A stretch of DNA of 64,000 nucleotides from Bacteroidales bacterium (lineage in GTDB: Bacteria; Bacteroidota; Bacteroidia; Bacteroidales; VadinHA17): assembly GCA_016715075.1 (NCBI GenBank), contig JADKBK010000004.1:287633-351632 (forward strand), in the 5' to 3' direction. The notes under the pieces are model-generated. The model did no database searches, was not told where the DNA came from, and worked only from the letters and a program-made list of their open reading frames with translations. Each line of letters opens with the position of its first letter. Position 1 is the first letter of the stretch. The position numbers and the translations under genes are program-made. Below are positions 26,891 through 34,755 of the stretch, piece after piece.

Positions 26891-28123
26891 TTAGAACCTG
26901 AAATTCTCAATCTGCTCCTTTATCTCCTTCAGAAACAATGTAGCCGGTCCGCCATCAATAGCCCTGTGGTCGTAAGTAAGTGACAAACCCATGTAGGGAA
27001 CGAATCCGAAAATATTGTTGCCCAGGTTTGCGGGACGGCTGATTATTGTGCAGACACCGAGAATTCCGACCTGGGGAAGGTTTATTACAGGCGTAAACAT
27101 CTCAACTCCGTAATTCCCCAGATTTGAAACCGTAAAGGTTGCAGCAGTGCTCTGAATCAGTTCGGGACTTATGCTTCCCTTCTTTGACGATTCGGCAACT
27201 CCTTTTAATGCGGCTGACAGTTTTGTCAGATCCATTTCACTGGCATTTTTTACAACAGGTACCATCAATCCCCTGGGGGTATCAACGGCAATACCTAGAT
27301 GAACTTTATGGAATGTCTTTATCCTGTCATCAAGGAAATGACTGTTCGCTTCCGGGAATTTCTCCAGCGCCCTGATGACACACCAGCATACCATGTCATT
27401 AAGAGTAATATCCTGCTGTGTCTTATCGGCTGCAAGCTTCAGTTTAATCTTTTGCCTGGCGTCGAGCAGCTGCCGGACGTCGGCAGACATGTGATGGGTC
27501 AGCTGTGCCGAGTTCTGAAGAGAGGAGTGCATCGCTTTTGCAATCAGCTTACGGACATTGCTCAGCGGCAGTTCTGAGAACTCCGTTCCACTGGAAGGTG
27601 ATGAAGAAATGGTTCTGACTCCGCCTGCAGTGCTGTTTTCAATATCGGTGGATATTATTCTTCCATTGGGCCCTGAACCAGTTATATTTCTGTAATCAAT
27701 CCCTTTATCTTCAGCTAGTCGTTTAGCCCTGGGAGAGATCCTTATTTTTAAATCATCATTGCCTGTCGTGATTAATGCCTGAGGTACTTCCCTTGCAATA
27801 ATCGCAGCGGATGATTCCTGGGCAGGAGTGACAGCAGGAGCAGAGGCAGCCGACTGAGACTGGTTAAATGAACCTGATTCTTCCCCGCTCTTTCCAATGA
27901 CTGCAACATTAGATAATACCGGTACTTCCGAACCTTCGGGGTAGAATATTTCAAGGAGTATCCCATCCTCTGATGACTCAAGATCAAAAGCCGCCTTATC
28001 CGTTTCATAGGAGAAAAGAATATCTCCTGCTGATACACTATCCCCTTTTGCCTTAAACCATTTTGTTATTATACATGTCTCTACGGATTGACCCTGCTTT
28101 GGCATGATTACAGCTGTTGCCAT
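26891..28123 (-). CDS. Dihydrolipoamide acyltransferase (E2) of a 2-oxoacid dehydrogenase complex
   Basis: 410 residues. Lipoyl domain at residues 1-77 with the lipoylated lysine K43 in ETDKAAF; Ala/Pro-rich linker; E3-binding peripheral domain at ~125-165 (RISPRAKRLAEDKG, GSGPNGRI); catalytic domain at ~180-410 ending with the acyltransferase motif YDHRAIDGG (H386, D390). It moves the acyl group from E1 to CoA. First gene of the minus-strand catabolic series and divergent from the GntR regulator; two inverted repeats in the shared 250-bp region are likely operators. Single lipoyl domain is typical of branched-chain and acetoin complexes. Confidence 0.93.
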   Translation of the reverse strand: MATAVIMPKQGQSVETCIITKWFKAKGDSVSAGDILFSYETDKAAFDLESSEDGILLEIFYPEGSEVPVLSNVAVIGKSGEESGSFNQSQSAASAPAVTPAQESSAAIIAREVPQALITTGNDDLKIRISPRAKRLAEDKGIDYRNITGSGPNGRIISTDIENSTAGGVRTISSSPSSGTEFSELPLSNVRKLIAKAMHSSLQNSAQLTHHMSADVRQLLDARQKIKLKLAADKTQQDITLNDMVCWCVIRALEKFPEANSHFLDDRIKTFHKVHLGIAVDTPRGLMVPVVKNASEMDLTKLSAALKGVAESSKKGSISPELIQSTAATFTVSNLGNYGVEMFTPVINLPQVGILGVCTIISRPANLGNNIFGFVPYMGLSLTYDHRAIDGGPATLFLKEIKEQIENFRF

Positions 28124-28241
28124 CTTTATCTTTTTTATTGAATTAATATTTTTTTTTACCTGGCCACCCCGTCACTTCCCTGGGGGAAGGAACCGGAACT
28201 GAGGCTTTTATTCTCTTTTTCCTATTAAGATTTGAATACTA

Positions 28242-28257
28242 ACTTGTTATAATAAGT
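28242..28257. promoter_or_regulatory. Putative GntR operator 1
   Basis: ACTTGTTATAATAAGT: arms ACTTGT and ATAAGT (5 of 6 positions symmetric) around four bases. Same length, spacing and half-site as the copy 83 bp downstream. Lies 119 bp upstream of the E2 start, on the side that would control the catabolic series. Confidence 0.6.
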
Positions 28258-28324
28258 AAATGAAACTTTGAAATCCATTTATCGATATTATTATAGATCA
28301 GTGATTACAAAAATAATTCATTCA

Positions 28325-28340
28325 ACTTGTATTAACAAGT
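28325..28340. promoter_or_regulatory. Putative GntR operator 2 (perfect inverted repeat)
   Basis: ACTTGTATTAACAAGT: perfect 6-base arms around ATTA. It covers the likely -33 element of the gntR promoter, which would give direct autorepression. HutC-type GntR proteins bind AT-centred inverted repeats of this size. Confidence 0.65.
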
Positions 28341-28357
28341 AAAAAATAATATATTTA
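28326..28357 (+). promoter_or_regulatory. Putative Bacteroidota-type promoter of the GntR gene
   Basis: CTTG, 20-base spacer, then TATATTTA. Each box is one mismatch from TTTG / TAnnTTTG. The -33 box is inside operator 2. ATG follows 16 bases after the -7 box, so the leader would be very short. Confidence 0.45.
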
Positions 28358-28373
28358 CAAAGAAAAGTAATTT

Positions 28374-29090
28374 ATGGTCACTCCTAAAACCATACCACAG
28401 TACAGGAGGCTTTATGAGATCCTGAGAAAACACATCCTGGATGGCGTTTATAAAGAGGGTGATCTTTTGCCATCTGAGAATGAACTGTGTCAGATGTACA
28501 CGATGACGCGTCCAGCAGTCCGACAGGCATTGGCTACACTTTCCAATGACGGATATATAAGGAAGCATCAGGGAAAAGGGAGTATAGTACATCATCTTCC
28601 GAAAGAGATCGGAATACTCTCTGTCTCCGGAACGACATCGGCCCTGGGTGATCGCAATCTTAAAACACGTATCGTTGTAAAACCCGTACTGATGAGGTGG
28701 CCGGATGATTTTATGTTCCCGCTGACTGATCTTGAAAAAGAGTCAGGTTGCGTATATATGGAGCGGCTTCGTCTGCTCGATGACAGTCCCATATTTTATG
28801 ATATAAGTTTCATTGCAAATATTAACCTCCCAAGAATTACTTCAAGGAAATTTGTGAACCGTTCACTTTTTCAGATCCTCAGAGATCATTATGGGGTAGA
28901 GATAAAAGGGGGTGATCAGAGGATAAAGGCTATTATGGCATCTGCAAAGATCAGCAGGTTGCTGCACCTGAAAAGAGACCAGCCAGTGCTTCATCTTGAA
29001 AGGAAAATGGAAACCAATAAACCAGGTCTGTTTTTATACTCATCTATCTTCTGCAATACTGAAAAATATGCTATTTTCGGCAGGTTTTAA
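28374..29090 (+). CDS. GntR-family transcriptional regulator, HutC subfamily (UTRA domain)
   Basis: 238 residues. N-terminal winged helix (residues ~5-70) with LLPSENELCQMYTMTRPAVRQ as the recognition region and HQGKGSIV as the wing. C-terminal UTRA effector-binding domain (residues ~90-235), with ESGCVYMERLRL and LERKMETN near its end. HutC-type proteins sense small metabolites such as sugar phosphates or acids and usually repress the adjacent catabolic operon. It is divergent from the E2-E1-aldolase series and the only regulator in that block, so that series is its most likely target. Two related inverted repeats upstream support direct control. Confidence 0.9.
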   Translation: MVTPKTIPQYRRLYEILRKHILDGVYKEGDLLPSENELCQMYTMTRPAVRQALATLSNDGYIRKHQGKGSIVHHLPKEIGILSVSGTTSALGDRNLKTRIVVKPVLMRWPDDFMFPLTDLEKESGCVYMERLRLLDDSPIFYDISFIANINLPRITSRKFVNRSLFQILRDHYGVEIKGGDQRIKAIMASAKISRLLHLKRDQPVLHLERKMETNKPGLFLYSSIFCNTEKYAIFGRF

Positions 29091-29351
29091 CTGTCCGGAT
29101 CAGGGTTAACATATTTCTTAAATTACAAGGCGGATCTTACTTACGGCAGTGGTCTGCGCTGGGATAAACCGGGGGGGACATTAAGTTTCTCAACTGCCTG
29201 CGGCGTATGATACAGGTGGTAATCATTCTTAATTAAATTTATAAAATGATGTTTGCATTTTTAATGCCTTGTGCTTGAAAATAAAAATCTTAATTATATT
29301 TTTACTGAAATTCGTAATAACTATTCATTTTAACTATAAAAAAACATCATC

Positions 29352-30670
29352 ATGAAGGATCAAAAAGTAACATGGTCAAGGCGCCGTTTCATAGGTTCAT
29401 CAGTCGCAGGTATAGCTGGTGCATTGCTTATTCCTGCTGCATCCGGCTGCAAATCAACAAAACCAAATGGAGATATCCGTCTGGGATTCATTGGCATGGG
29501 TCGCCAGTCAATGTTTCTGCTTGACGGCTTTATAAAAGTTCCGGGAGTTCAGGTCATAGCTGGCTGCGATGTATACGGTATCAAACGGAAACGTTTTGAA
29601 AAGCGTGTCACTGCATTCTATGCCAAAGCAGGTAAAGAGGCAAAAGTAGAAACCTATGAGAAGTTCGAGGATCTTCTTGCAAGGCCGGACATTGATGCTG
29701 TTGTAATAGCAGTTCCTGACCATTCCCATGCAAGGATAGCTATTGCCGCCTGTAAGGCAGGCAAAGACGTTTATCTTGAAAAACCTATGACATTTACTAT
29801 CAAAGAGGGTCAGGAATTAAAGAAAGTAGTAAGAGAAACCGGACGGATTCTTGGAATTGGCAGTCAGCAGCGTTCTGATCCAAATTTCCAGCATGCAGTA
29901 AAGCTTGTTCAGGATGGTGCACTGGGTAAGATTACCCTTGTAAATGCTTATGTGGGAGCTCCTCCGACTCCATATAACCTGCCTGAAGAACCGGTTCCTG
30001 CAGATCTTAACTGGGACCTGTGGCTCGGATCCCTTCCCATGCCTGTTCATTTAATAATGAGCTTGATCCTCCTATATCCCTTGATCCTGAAGAGGATGAA
30101 AAAATCTGGGGAGCATGGCGCTGGTACAAGGAGATGGGCGGAGGTTTTACAACCGACTGGGGTGCTCACATGTTTGACATAGCACAGTGGGGATTGGGAA
30201 TGGACAAAAACGGCCCGGTTGAAATCTCACCGATTGGCGACGGTACAGAATATATGACATTTAAGTATGCCAATGGGACAGTTATGACTTCCGAACCCTT
30301 TAATGCGGAAAAAACCAAAGGAGTCAAATTCATTGGAGAGAATGGATGGATAGAAGTTGCGCGCGGATTTTTCAATGCATCAGACAAGAAGTTTTATGCA
30401 GCGGAAGCAGAGAAATCAGAAGGTCCGTATGAAACGAAAATTCCACACCAGGTTAATTTCATCGAATCGGTGAAATCCAGAAAAGATCCGGCTGTACCTG
30501 TTGAAATCGGACACAGCAGTTGTACCGTCTGTAACCTTGGTAATATTGCATGCGAACTGAAGAGAACAATTAAATGGAATCCTGAAACTGAAACATTCGT
30601 CGATGATACCGATGGTGCAGCTACAAAACTACTGCATTATGAATACAGGTCAGGATGGAAGCTGGTTTGA
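29352..30670 (+). pseudogene. Tat-exported Gfo/Idh/MocA oxidoreductase with -1 frameshift
   Basis: Two overlapping frames make one protein of about 440 residues. The first half has a twin-arginine signal (SRRRFIGSSVAG), Rossmann start RLGFIGMGRQS, and the EKP motif (DVYLEKPMTF) of this NAD(P)-dependent sugar oxidoreductase family. Family sequence runs to LGSLPMPVH at base ~30050, then must continue FNNELDPPISLDPEED, which is found in the next frame. One extra T in the TTT run at 30050-30052 restores it. The second half has the C-terminal domain (GGGFTTDWGAHMFDIAQWG, with the catalytic-type His). Such Bacteroidota enzymes oxidise or epimerise sugars in the periplasm. Either a recent frameshift or a homopolymer sequencing error. 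The stop overlaps the start of the next gene. Confidence 0.85.
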
Positions 30671-33462
30671 TGAAATACCCGGGACTGCTTTCCTTATTGT
30701 TTTTATTGATTGTTCTTCCCCGTTGCGGGAGTAACAGGGAAGGACCTTATATATTATCGGCTCCGGCCGGAAGGCAGTATACAGCTGTTAACAGGGAGGG
30801 AACGACTGTCCTTCCCAATGGCCGTTTACTTACTCCTTCCGGCCGGAATCTTATTGTGGCTCCACATCCGTTTGGTCTTGCCGTCAGTAATGATGGCAGT
30901 ATAGCTGTTACTGCAAATTCAGGAATAAATCCACTCTCCATCTCAATAATAAGAGATATTACCTCTTCTCCACGGATACTCCAGATACCTCCCGGTTACA
31001 CAACAAATAAGGGAATTCTGGAGTCAGTATTCATGGGTCTGGCGATTTCACCTGAGGATGACAGGGTTTATGTATCTGCAGGTCAGGATAATAAAATAAT
31101 TGTGTTTGATCTTTTCAGTGGAACCAAAACGGATTCAATCGATTGCTCTGAATCAGAGGATGGTAAAAATTCCCCGGATGGTTATATAGGCGATATGGTT
31201 ATTAGCAGGGACGGTCATTATATCTTTGCAGTAGACCAGGTTAACTTCAGACTTTTAATCGCGGATACCAGGCTGATGAAGGTCATTAAGTCGGTACCAG
31301 TCGGGCGCTATCCTTTTGGTGTTGCACTCACTCCCGACGGGAAAAAAGTCTTTGTAGCCAATGTTGGAATGTTCCAGTACAGCAAAATCGGAGATCTGGA
31401 GGAGAAATCCGATTTCAGAAATGCCCTGGCTTTTCCTCCCTTTGCATTTAATTCCGAAGAGATGAGGACGGGTATATTTACCGATTCACTGTCAATCCCG
31501 GGCCTGGGAGATCCAAACAGCGATCTGGCCTTTTCTGTATGGGCGATCTCTCTTGATGATATGTCAAATCCTGTGGTAACTGCCAGGATCAAGACAGGAA
31601 ATCTTGTAGGGCAGATGGTTGATGGCATACCCGCTGTTGGAGGATCGAGTCCTAACTCCCTTGCCGCCACATCGGATTATCTGTTCGCAAGTAACGGGAA
31701 TAATGATAATATTACGGTTATAGATATCAGGAAAGATTCGGTTGTAGCTGAGATATTCCTCAAACCGCATGAAGCATTGAAACATTTCCGTGGAGTCATT
31801 CCTTTCGGCCTTGCAGTCTCTCCTGATGAAAAGCAGCTTTTTGTTGCCGAAGCAGGCATAAATGCGGTGGCTGTTATCAATATTCCGTCATTTGAAGTCG
31901 CCGGACATATTCCAACCGGCTGGTTTCCCTCTAAGCTGAAGGTTACACCCGATGGAAAGAACCTAATTGTAACAAATGCCAAGGGATATGGCAGCGGACC
32001 AAACGGAGGTATTGATTTTAAAGAAAAAGAAGAAGGAACCTATATCGGCAATCTTATGAAAGGATCGGTCTCAGTTATTGAGATCCCCTCAAAAAGAGAA
32101 CTGAAGAGGATGACTGCAAAGGTTATAAGCAATAATTTTCTGATTGAGCAGGAGGGAAGGTCAGAAAAAAAGAGGACTGGCAATCCTATTCCGGTATACG
32201 GAGGCCAGAAGGAATCTCCGATAAAGCATATTGTTTTCATCTCAAAGGAGAACAGAACCTATGATGAGATTTTTGGTCAGAATACCAAAGGAAACGGCGA
32301 TTCAACCATTGCCAGATATGGAAGCAGGGTCACATTCCGGAACAAGGCCCGTACTGAAGAGGTCTTATCTGGTGATGTGATGCCAAATCATCTGGATCTT
32401 GCCAGAAAATTTGCAATGGCAGATAATTTTTATGTTGACTCTGATGTGTCGGCAGACGGGCACCGATGGCTTGTCAATACATATCCGAATGAGTGGGTTG
32501 AGACCAGCACGACTTCAGCATATGGTGGTAACAGAGACTACAAACCTGCATCCAGGGCTCCAGGCAGTCTCTCTATGACAGGATCTGCCGGCGCTATTTT
32601 TCCCGAGGATTATAATGAATCAGGCTCAATGTGGGAGCATCTTGAGAGGAATAAAGTGGATTTTTTCAATTTCGGTTTCAGCATAATGTTTGAGCCCGCT
32701 TTTTATGATGCTTCGTATAAAGCTACAGGGATAAAGCAATTTGCCAATTTTCCTGTTCCGGCCCCGCTTTTTACCAGAACATCAAGAAATTATGCAACAT
32801 ATAATATGGCGATTCCCGATCAGCACAGGGTGAACCAGTTCATAAAGGAGTTCAATGGAAAATGGATGGAAGCCGGTATGCAAATGCCACAGATGCTTAC
32901 AGTCATTATTCCCAATGATCATGGAGCAGAGGAGCGACCCGGAGCAGGTTACCCATTCAGGGAAAGCTATATGGCTGACAATGATTTTGCTGTTGGACGA
33001 ATTGTGGAATTCCTCTCCCATACGCCATACTGGAAGGAGATGGCAATCTTTATAACTGAAGATGATGCTCAGAACGGAGTCGACCATGTTGACGCGCACA
33101 GAAGTATTCTCATGGTAATCTCTCCATGGGCTAAGAAAGATTACGTTGGGAAAGTACACTACAGCTTTGGCAGCATCTTTAAAACATTCTGGAATATTCT
33201 CGGTCTGCCTTATCTCAATCAGTATGATGCCGGTGCAACGGATCTTTCAGATCTTTTCTCATCAGTGCCGGATTATACTCCTTATTCAGCAATTCCTCCG
33301 GATAACAGGATTTTTGACCCGGTAAAAGCCCTTACTCCAATTGATGAAAAGTTCGATTGGGATGCCCTGAAGGAATCGCCTGTGCTTGATGATCCGGAAA
33401 AGATGGTTTTTGATCAGAAGGAGAAACCTGAATACAGGACAGGTGATCAGAAAAACAGGTGA
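30670..33462 (+). CDS. YVTN-type beta-propeller / phosphoesterase lipoprotein
   Basis: 930 residues from ATG 30670, which overlaps the upstream stop as TGATG; an ATG five codons earlier is possible but would precede the signal peptide with polar residues. Lipoprotein signal: hydrophobic residues 6-17 and a cysteine in LPRCGS. Residues ~30-470 form a seven-blade-like propeller with repeated (L/V)TPDGK(K/N)xxV(A/T)NA blades. Residues ~518-860 are the phosphoesterase domain (acid phosphatase / phospholipase C superfamily) with KHIVFISKENRTYDE, NFYVDSDVSADGHRW, PNDHGAEE and EDDAQNGVDHVDAHRS; the metal-binding Glu/Asp/His are in place. Likely periplasmic or surface-attached, cleaving a phosphate ester or phosphodiester. 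Translation seems coupled to the preceding oxidoreductase. Confidence 0.85.
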   Translation: MKYPGLLSLLFLLIVLPRCGSNREGPYILSAPAGRQYTAVNREGTTVLPNGRLLTPSGRNLIVAPHPFGLAVSNDGSIAVTANSGINPLSISIIRDITSSPRILQIPPGYTTNKGILESVFMGLAISPEDDRVYVSAGQDNKIIVFDLFSGTKTDSIDCSESEDGKNSPDGYIGDMVISRDGHYIFAVDQVNFRLLIADTRLMKVIKSVPVGRYPFGVALTPDGKKVFVANVGMFQYSKIGDLEEKSDFRNALAFPPFAFNSEEMRTGIFTDSLSIPGLGDPNSDLAFSVWAISLDDMSNPVVTARIKTGNLVGQMVDGIPAVGGSSPNSLAATSDYLFASNGNNDNITVIDIRKDSVVAEIFLKPHEALKHFRGVIPFGLAVSPDEKQLFVAEAGINAVAVINIPSFEVAGHIPTGWFPSKLKVTPDGKNLIVTNAKGYGSGPNGGIDFKEKEEGTYIGNLMKGSVSVIEIPSKRELKRMTAKVISNNFLIEQEGRSEKKRTGNPIPVYGGQKESPIKHIVFISKENRTYDEIFGQNTKGNGDSTIARYGSRVTFRNKARTEEVLSGDVMPNHLDLARKFAMADNFYVDSDVSADGHRWLVNTYPNEWVETSTTSAYGGNRDYKPASRAPGSLSMTGSAGAIFPEDYNESGSMWEHLERNKVDFFNFGFSIMFEPAFYDASYKATGIKQFANFPVPAPLFTRTSRNYATYNMAIPDQHRVNQFIKEFNGKWMEAGMQMPQMLTVIIPNDHGAEERPGAGYPFRESYMADNDFAVGRIVEFLSHTPYWKEMAIFITEDDAQNGVDHVDAHRSILMVISPWAKKDYVGKVHYSFGSIFKTFWNILGLPYLNQYDAGATDLSDLFSSVPDYTPYSAIPPDNRIFDPVKALTPIDEKFDWDALKESPVLDDPEKMVFDQKEKPEYRTGDQKNR

Positions 33463-33470
33463 TCATCCGG

Positions 33471-33505
33471 AAAAAAAAGAGGCTGCAAAGTTAATTTACA
33501 GCCTC
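33471..33505 (-). terminator. Rho-independent terminator of the cold-shock gene
   Basis: Read on the minus strand: GAGGCTG, 13-base loop, CAGCCTC, followed at once by eight T. Perfect 7-bp stem plus U-tract, 23 bases after the csp stop. Confidence 0.9.
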
Positions 33506-33527
33506 ATTGGTATAATTTTGAGTAAGA

Positions 33528-33725
33528 CTAATCTACTCTCCTTACCTTGACAGCAACCGGTCCCTTTTCTCTTTGTTCAACCTCAAATTCAACAGCCTGA
33601 CCTGCTTCAAGTTCGGTATTGGAAACCTCTAAACCAGATCGGTGGATAAAGATATCCTTGTCATCTTCTGTCTGAAGGAATCCGTAACCTTTTACCCTGT
33701 CATACCATTTAACAGTGCCTTTCAT
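33528..33725 (-). CDS. Cold-shock-domain protein (CspA family)
   Basis: 65 residues, one cold-shock domain. RNP1 KGYGFLQ (residues 12-18) and RNP2 DIFIH (24-28) are intact; length is typical. It binds single-stranded RNA/DNA and loosens RNA structure. Encoded 20 bp downstream of an RRM protein on the same strand and followed by a strong terminator, so the two RNA-binding proteins are probably co-transcribed. Confidence 0.95.
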   Translation of the reverse strand: MKGTVKWYDRVKGYGFLQTEDDKDIFIHRSGLEVSNTELEAGQAVEFEVEQREKGPVAVKVRRVD

Positions 33726-33745
33726 AGTATTAGAATTATCGTTAA

Positions 33746-34069
33746 CTACCTGTAGTTATCTCTTCTGTTTCCTCCTCCTCCTCCGCCTCTGCGGTCGTCA
33801 CCACCCCTGAAATTGCTTCTTCTTTCAGTTCTTTCAATAGATTCATTAACAATGATATTCCTACCGCTTACTTCAGCCCCGTTAAGTTCTTCGATGGCTT
33901 TTTTTGCTTCTGCATCATTCGGCATCTCAACGAAACCAAATCCTTTGCTTTTACCAGAGTATTTGTCAATAATGATTTTTGCGGATGTTACTTCGCCATA
34001 CTCTTCAAAGATTTCTTTTAATTCTGCTTCATTCATTTTAAAATGAAGACTTCCTACGTAAATGTTCAT
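33746..34069 (-). CDS. RRM-domain RNA-binding protein with Gly/Arg-rich tail
   Basis: 107 residues. One RNA-recognition motif: RNP2 IYVGSL (residues 3-8) and RNP1 KGFGFVEM (about 42-49). Residues ~86-107 are Gly/Arg-rich (FRGGDDRRGGGGGGNRR). This is the small glycine-rich RNA-binding type found in Bacteroidota and cyanobacteria, often cold-induced. Its partner csp lies directly downstream. The upstream 250 bp is AT-rich and gene-free. Confidence 0.93.
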   Translation of the reverse strand: MNIYVGSLHFKMNEAELKEIFEEYGEVTSAKIIIDKYSGKSKGFGFVEMPNDAEAKKAIEELNGAEVSGRNIIVNESIERTERRSNFRGGDDRRGGGGGGNRRDNYR

Positions 34070-34320
34070 AATTCAAATATTAAAGTATTTATAAAACAGT
34101 GACAAAGGTCAGATTTATTTTTGAAATCTAAAAATAAATATTCATAATATATTGTATTTAAATAACTTTTTGATATTAAAGCTATTTTTTTTATCAAAAT
34201 CCGTAAGCTGTCAATTATCAATTACAATATTGAAATAACAGAATGCTTACGAATTTGTTCAGAAATTAACAATTTTTTTTCAGATTTTTAATATTAGCCT
34301 TAATAAGGTTTATAAGACTA
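34070..34320. other. AT-rich upstream region of the RRM gene
   Basis: No gene. Close to the RRM start the minus strand reads TTTG, 20 bases, TAATATTTG (one base longer than the Bacteroidota -7 consensus), a weak promoter candidate that would leave almost no leader. The rest is featureless AT-rich sequence before the tandem repeats begin. Confidence 0.5.
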
Positions 34321-34574
34321 AGGCGCAAAGGTGCAAAGGCGCAAGGTGCAAGTTACAAGGCGCAAGGCGCAAGGCATAAAGGCATAAAGGCACAAAGGCG
34401 CAAAGGCACAAGGCACAAGGCAGGGAAGCGCAGTCAAAGGCGCAAGGCACAAAGGCACAAAGGCAGGCACAAAGGCACAAGGCCAAGGCACAAAGGCACA
34501 AAGGCACAAAGGCACAAAGGCGCAAGGCACAAAGGCGCAAAGGCGCAAAGGCACAAAGGCGCAAAGGCGCAAAG
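34321..34574. repeat. AAAGGCRCA 9-mer tandem repeat
   Basis: About 250 bp of degenerate nonamers, AAAGGCGCA / AAAGGCACA, with a few AAGGCATA variants. Open frames across it encode only low-complexity Cys/Ala/Leu/Phe-rich peptides and are not genes. First of three different tandem arrays in the 440 bp before the NYN gene. Confidence 0.95.
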
Positions 34575-34599
34575 GTTCTCTGTGTCCCTCTGTGTAACC
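34575..34599. repeat. Short CTCTGTGT dispersed repeat copy
   Basis: TTCTCTGTGTCCCTCTGTGTAACC sits between two tandem arrays; it matches the CTCTGTGT family present elsewhere in the window. Confidence 0.7.
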
Positions 34600-34610
34600 T
34601 TTCTTAAAAT

Positions 34611-34662
34611 ACTGATTACTGATTACTGATTACTGATTACTGATTACCGATTACCGATTACC
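34611..34662. repeat. TGATTAC heptamer tandem repeat
   Basis: Seven consecutive copies of (T/C)GATTAC, the last ones with C as first base. Clean heptamer phase without indels. Confidence 0.95.
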
Positions 34663-34670
34663 CTGTTACC

Positions 34671-34755
34671 CGTCTCTCCGTCTCTTCGTCTCTCCGTCTC
34701 TCCGTCTCTCCGTCTCTTCGTCTCTTCGTCTCTTCGTCTCTTCGTCTCCCAGTCT
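34671..34755. repeat. CGTCTCTYC 9-mer tandem repeat
   Basis: About nine copies of CGTCTCTCC / CGTCTCTTC. It runs to the last base before the complement of the NYN gene stop codon, so it is the immediate 3' untranslated sequence of that transcript, purine-rich in the sense direction. Confidence 0.95.

Noticed and set aside
34321..34755. CRISPR array
   Set aside because: Repeats are 7-9 bases without unique spacers, and no cas gene is near.
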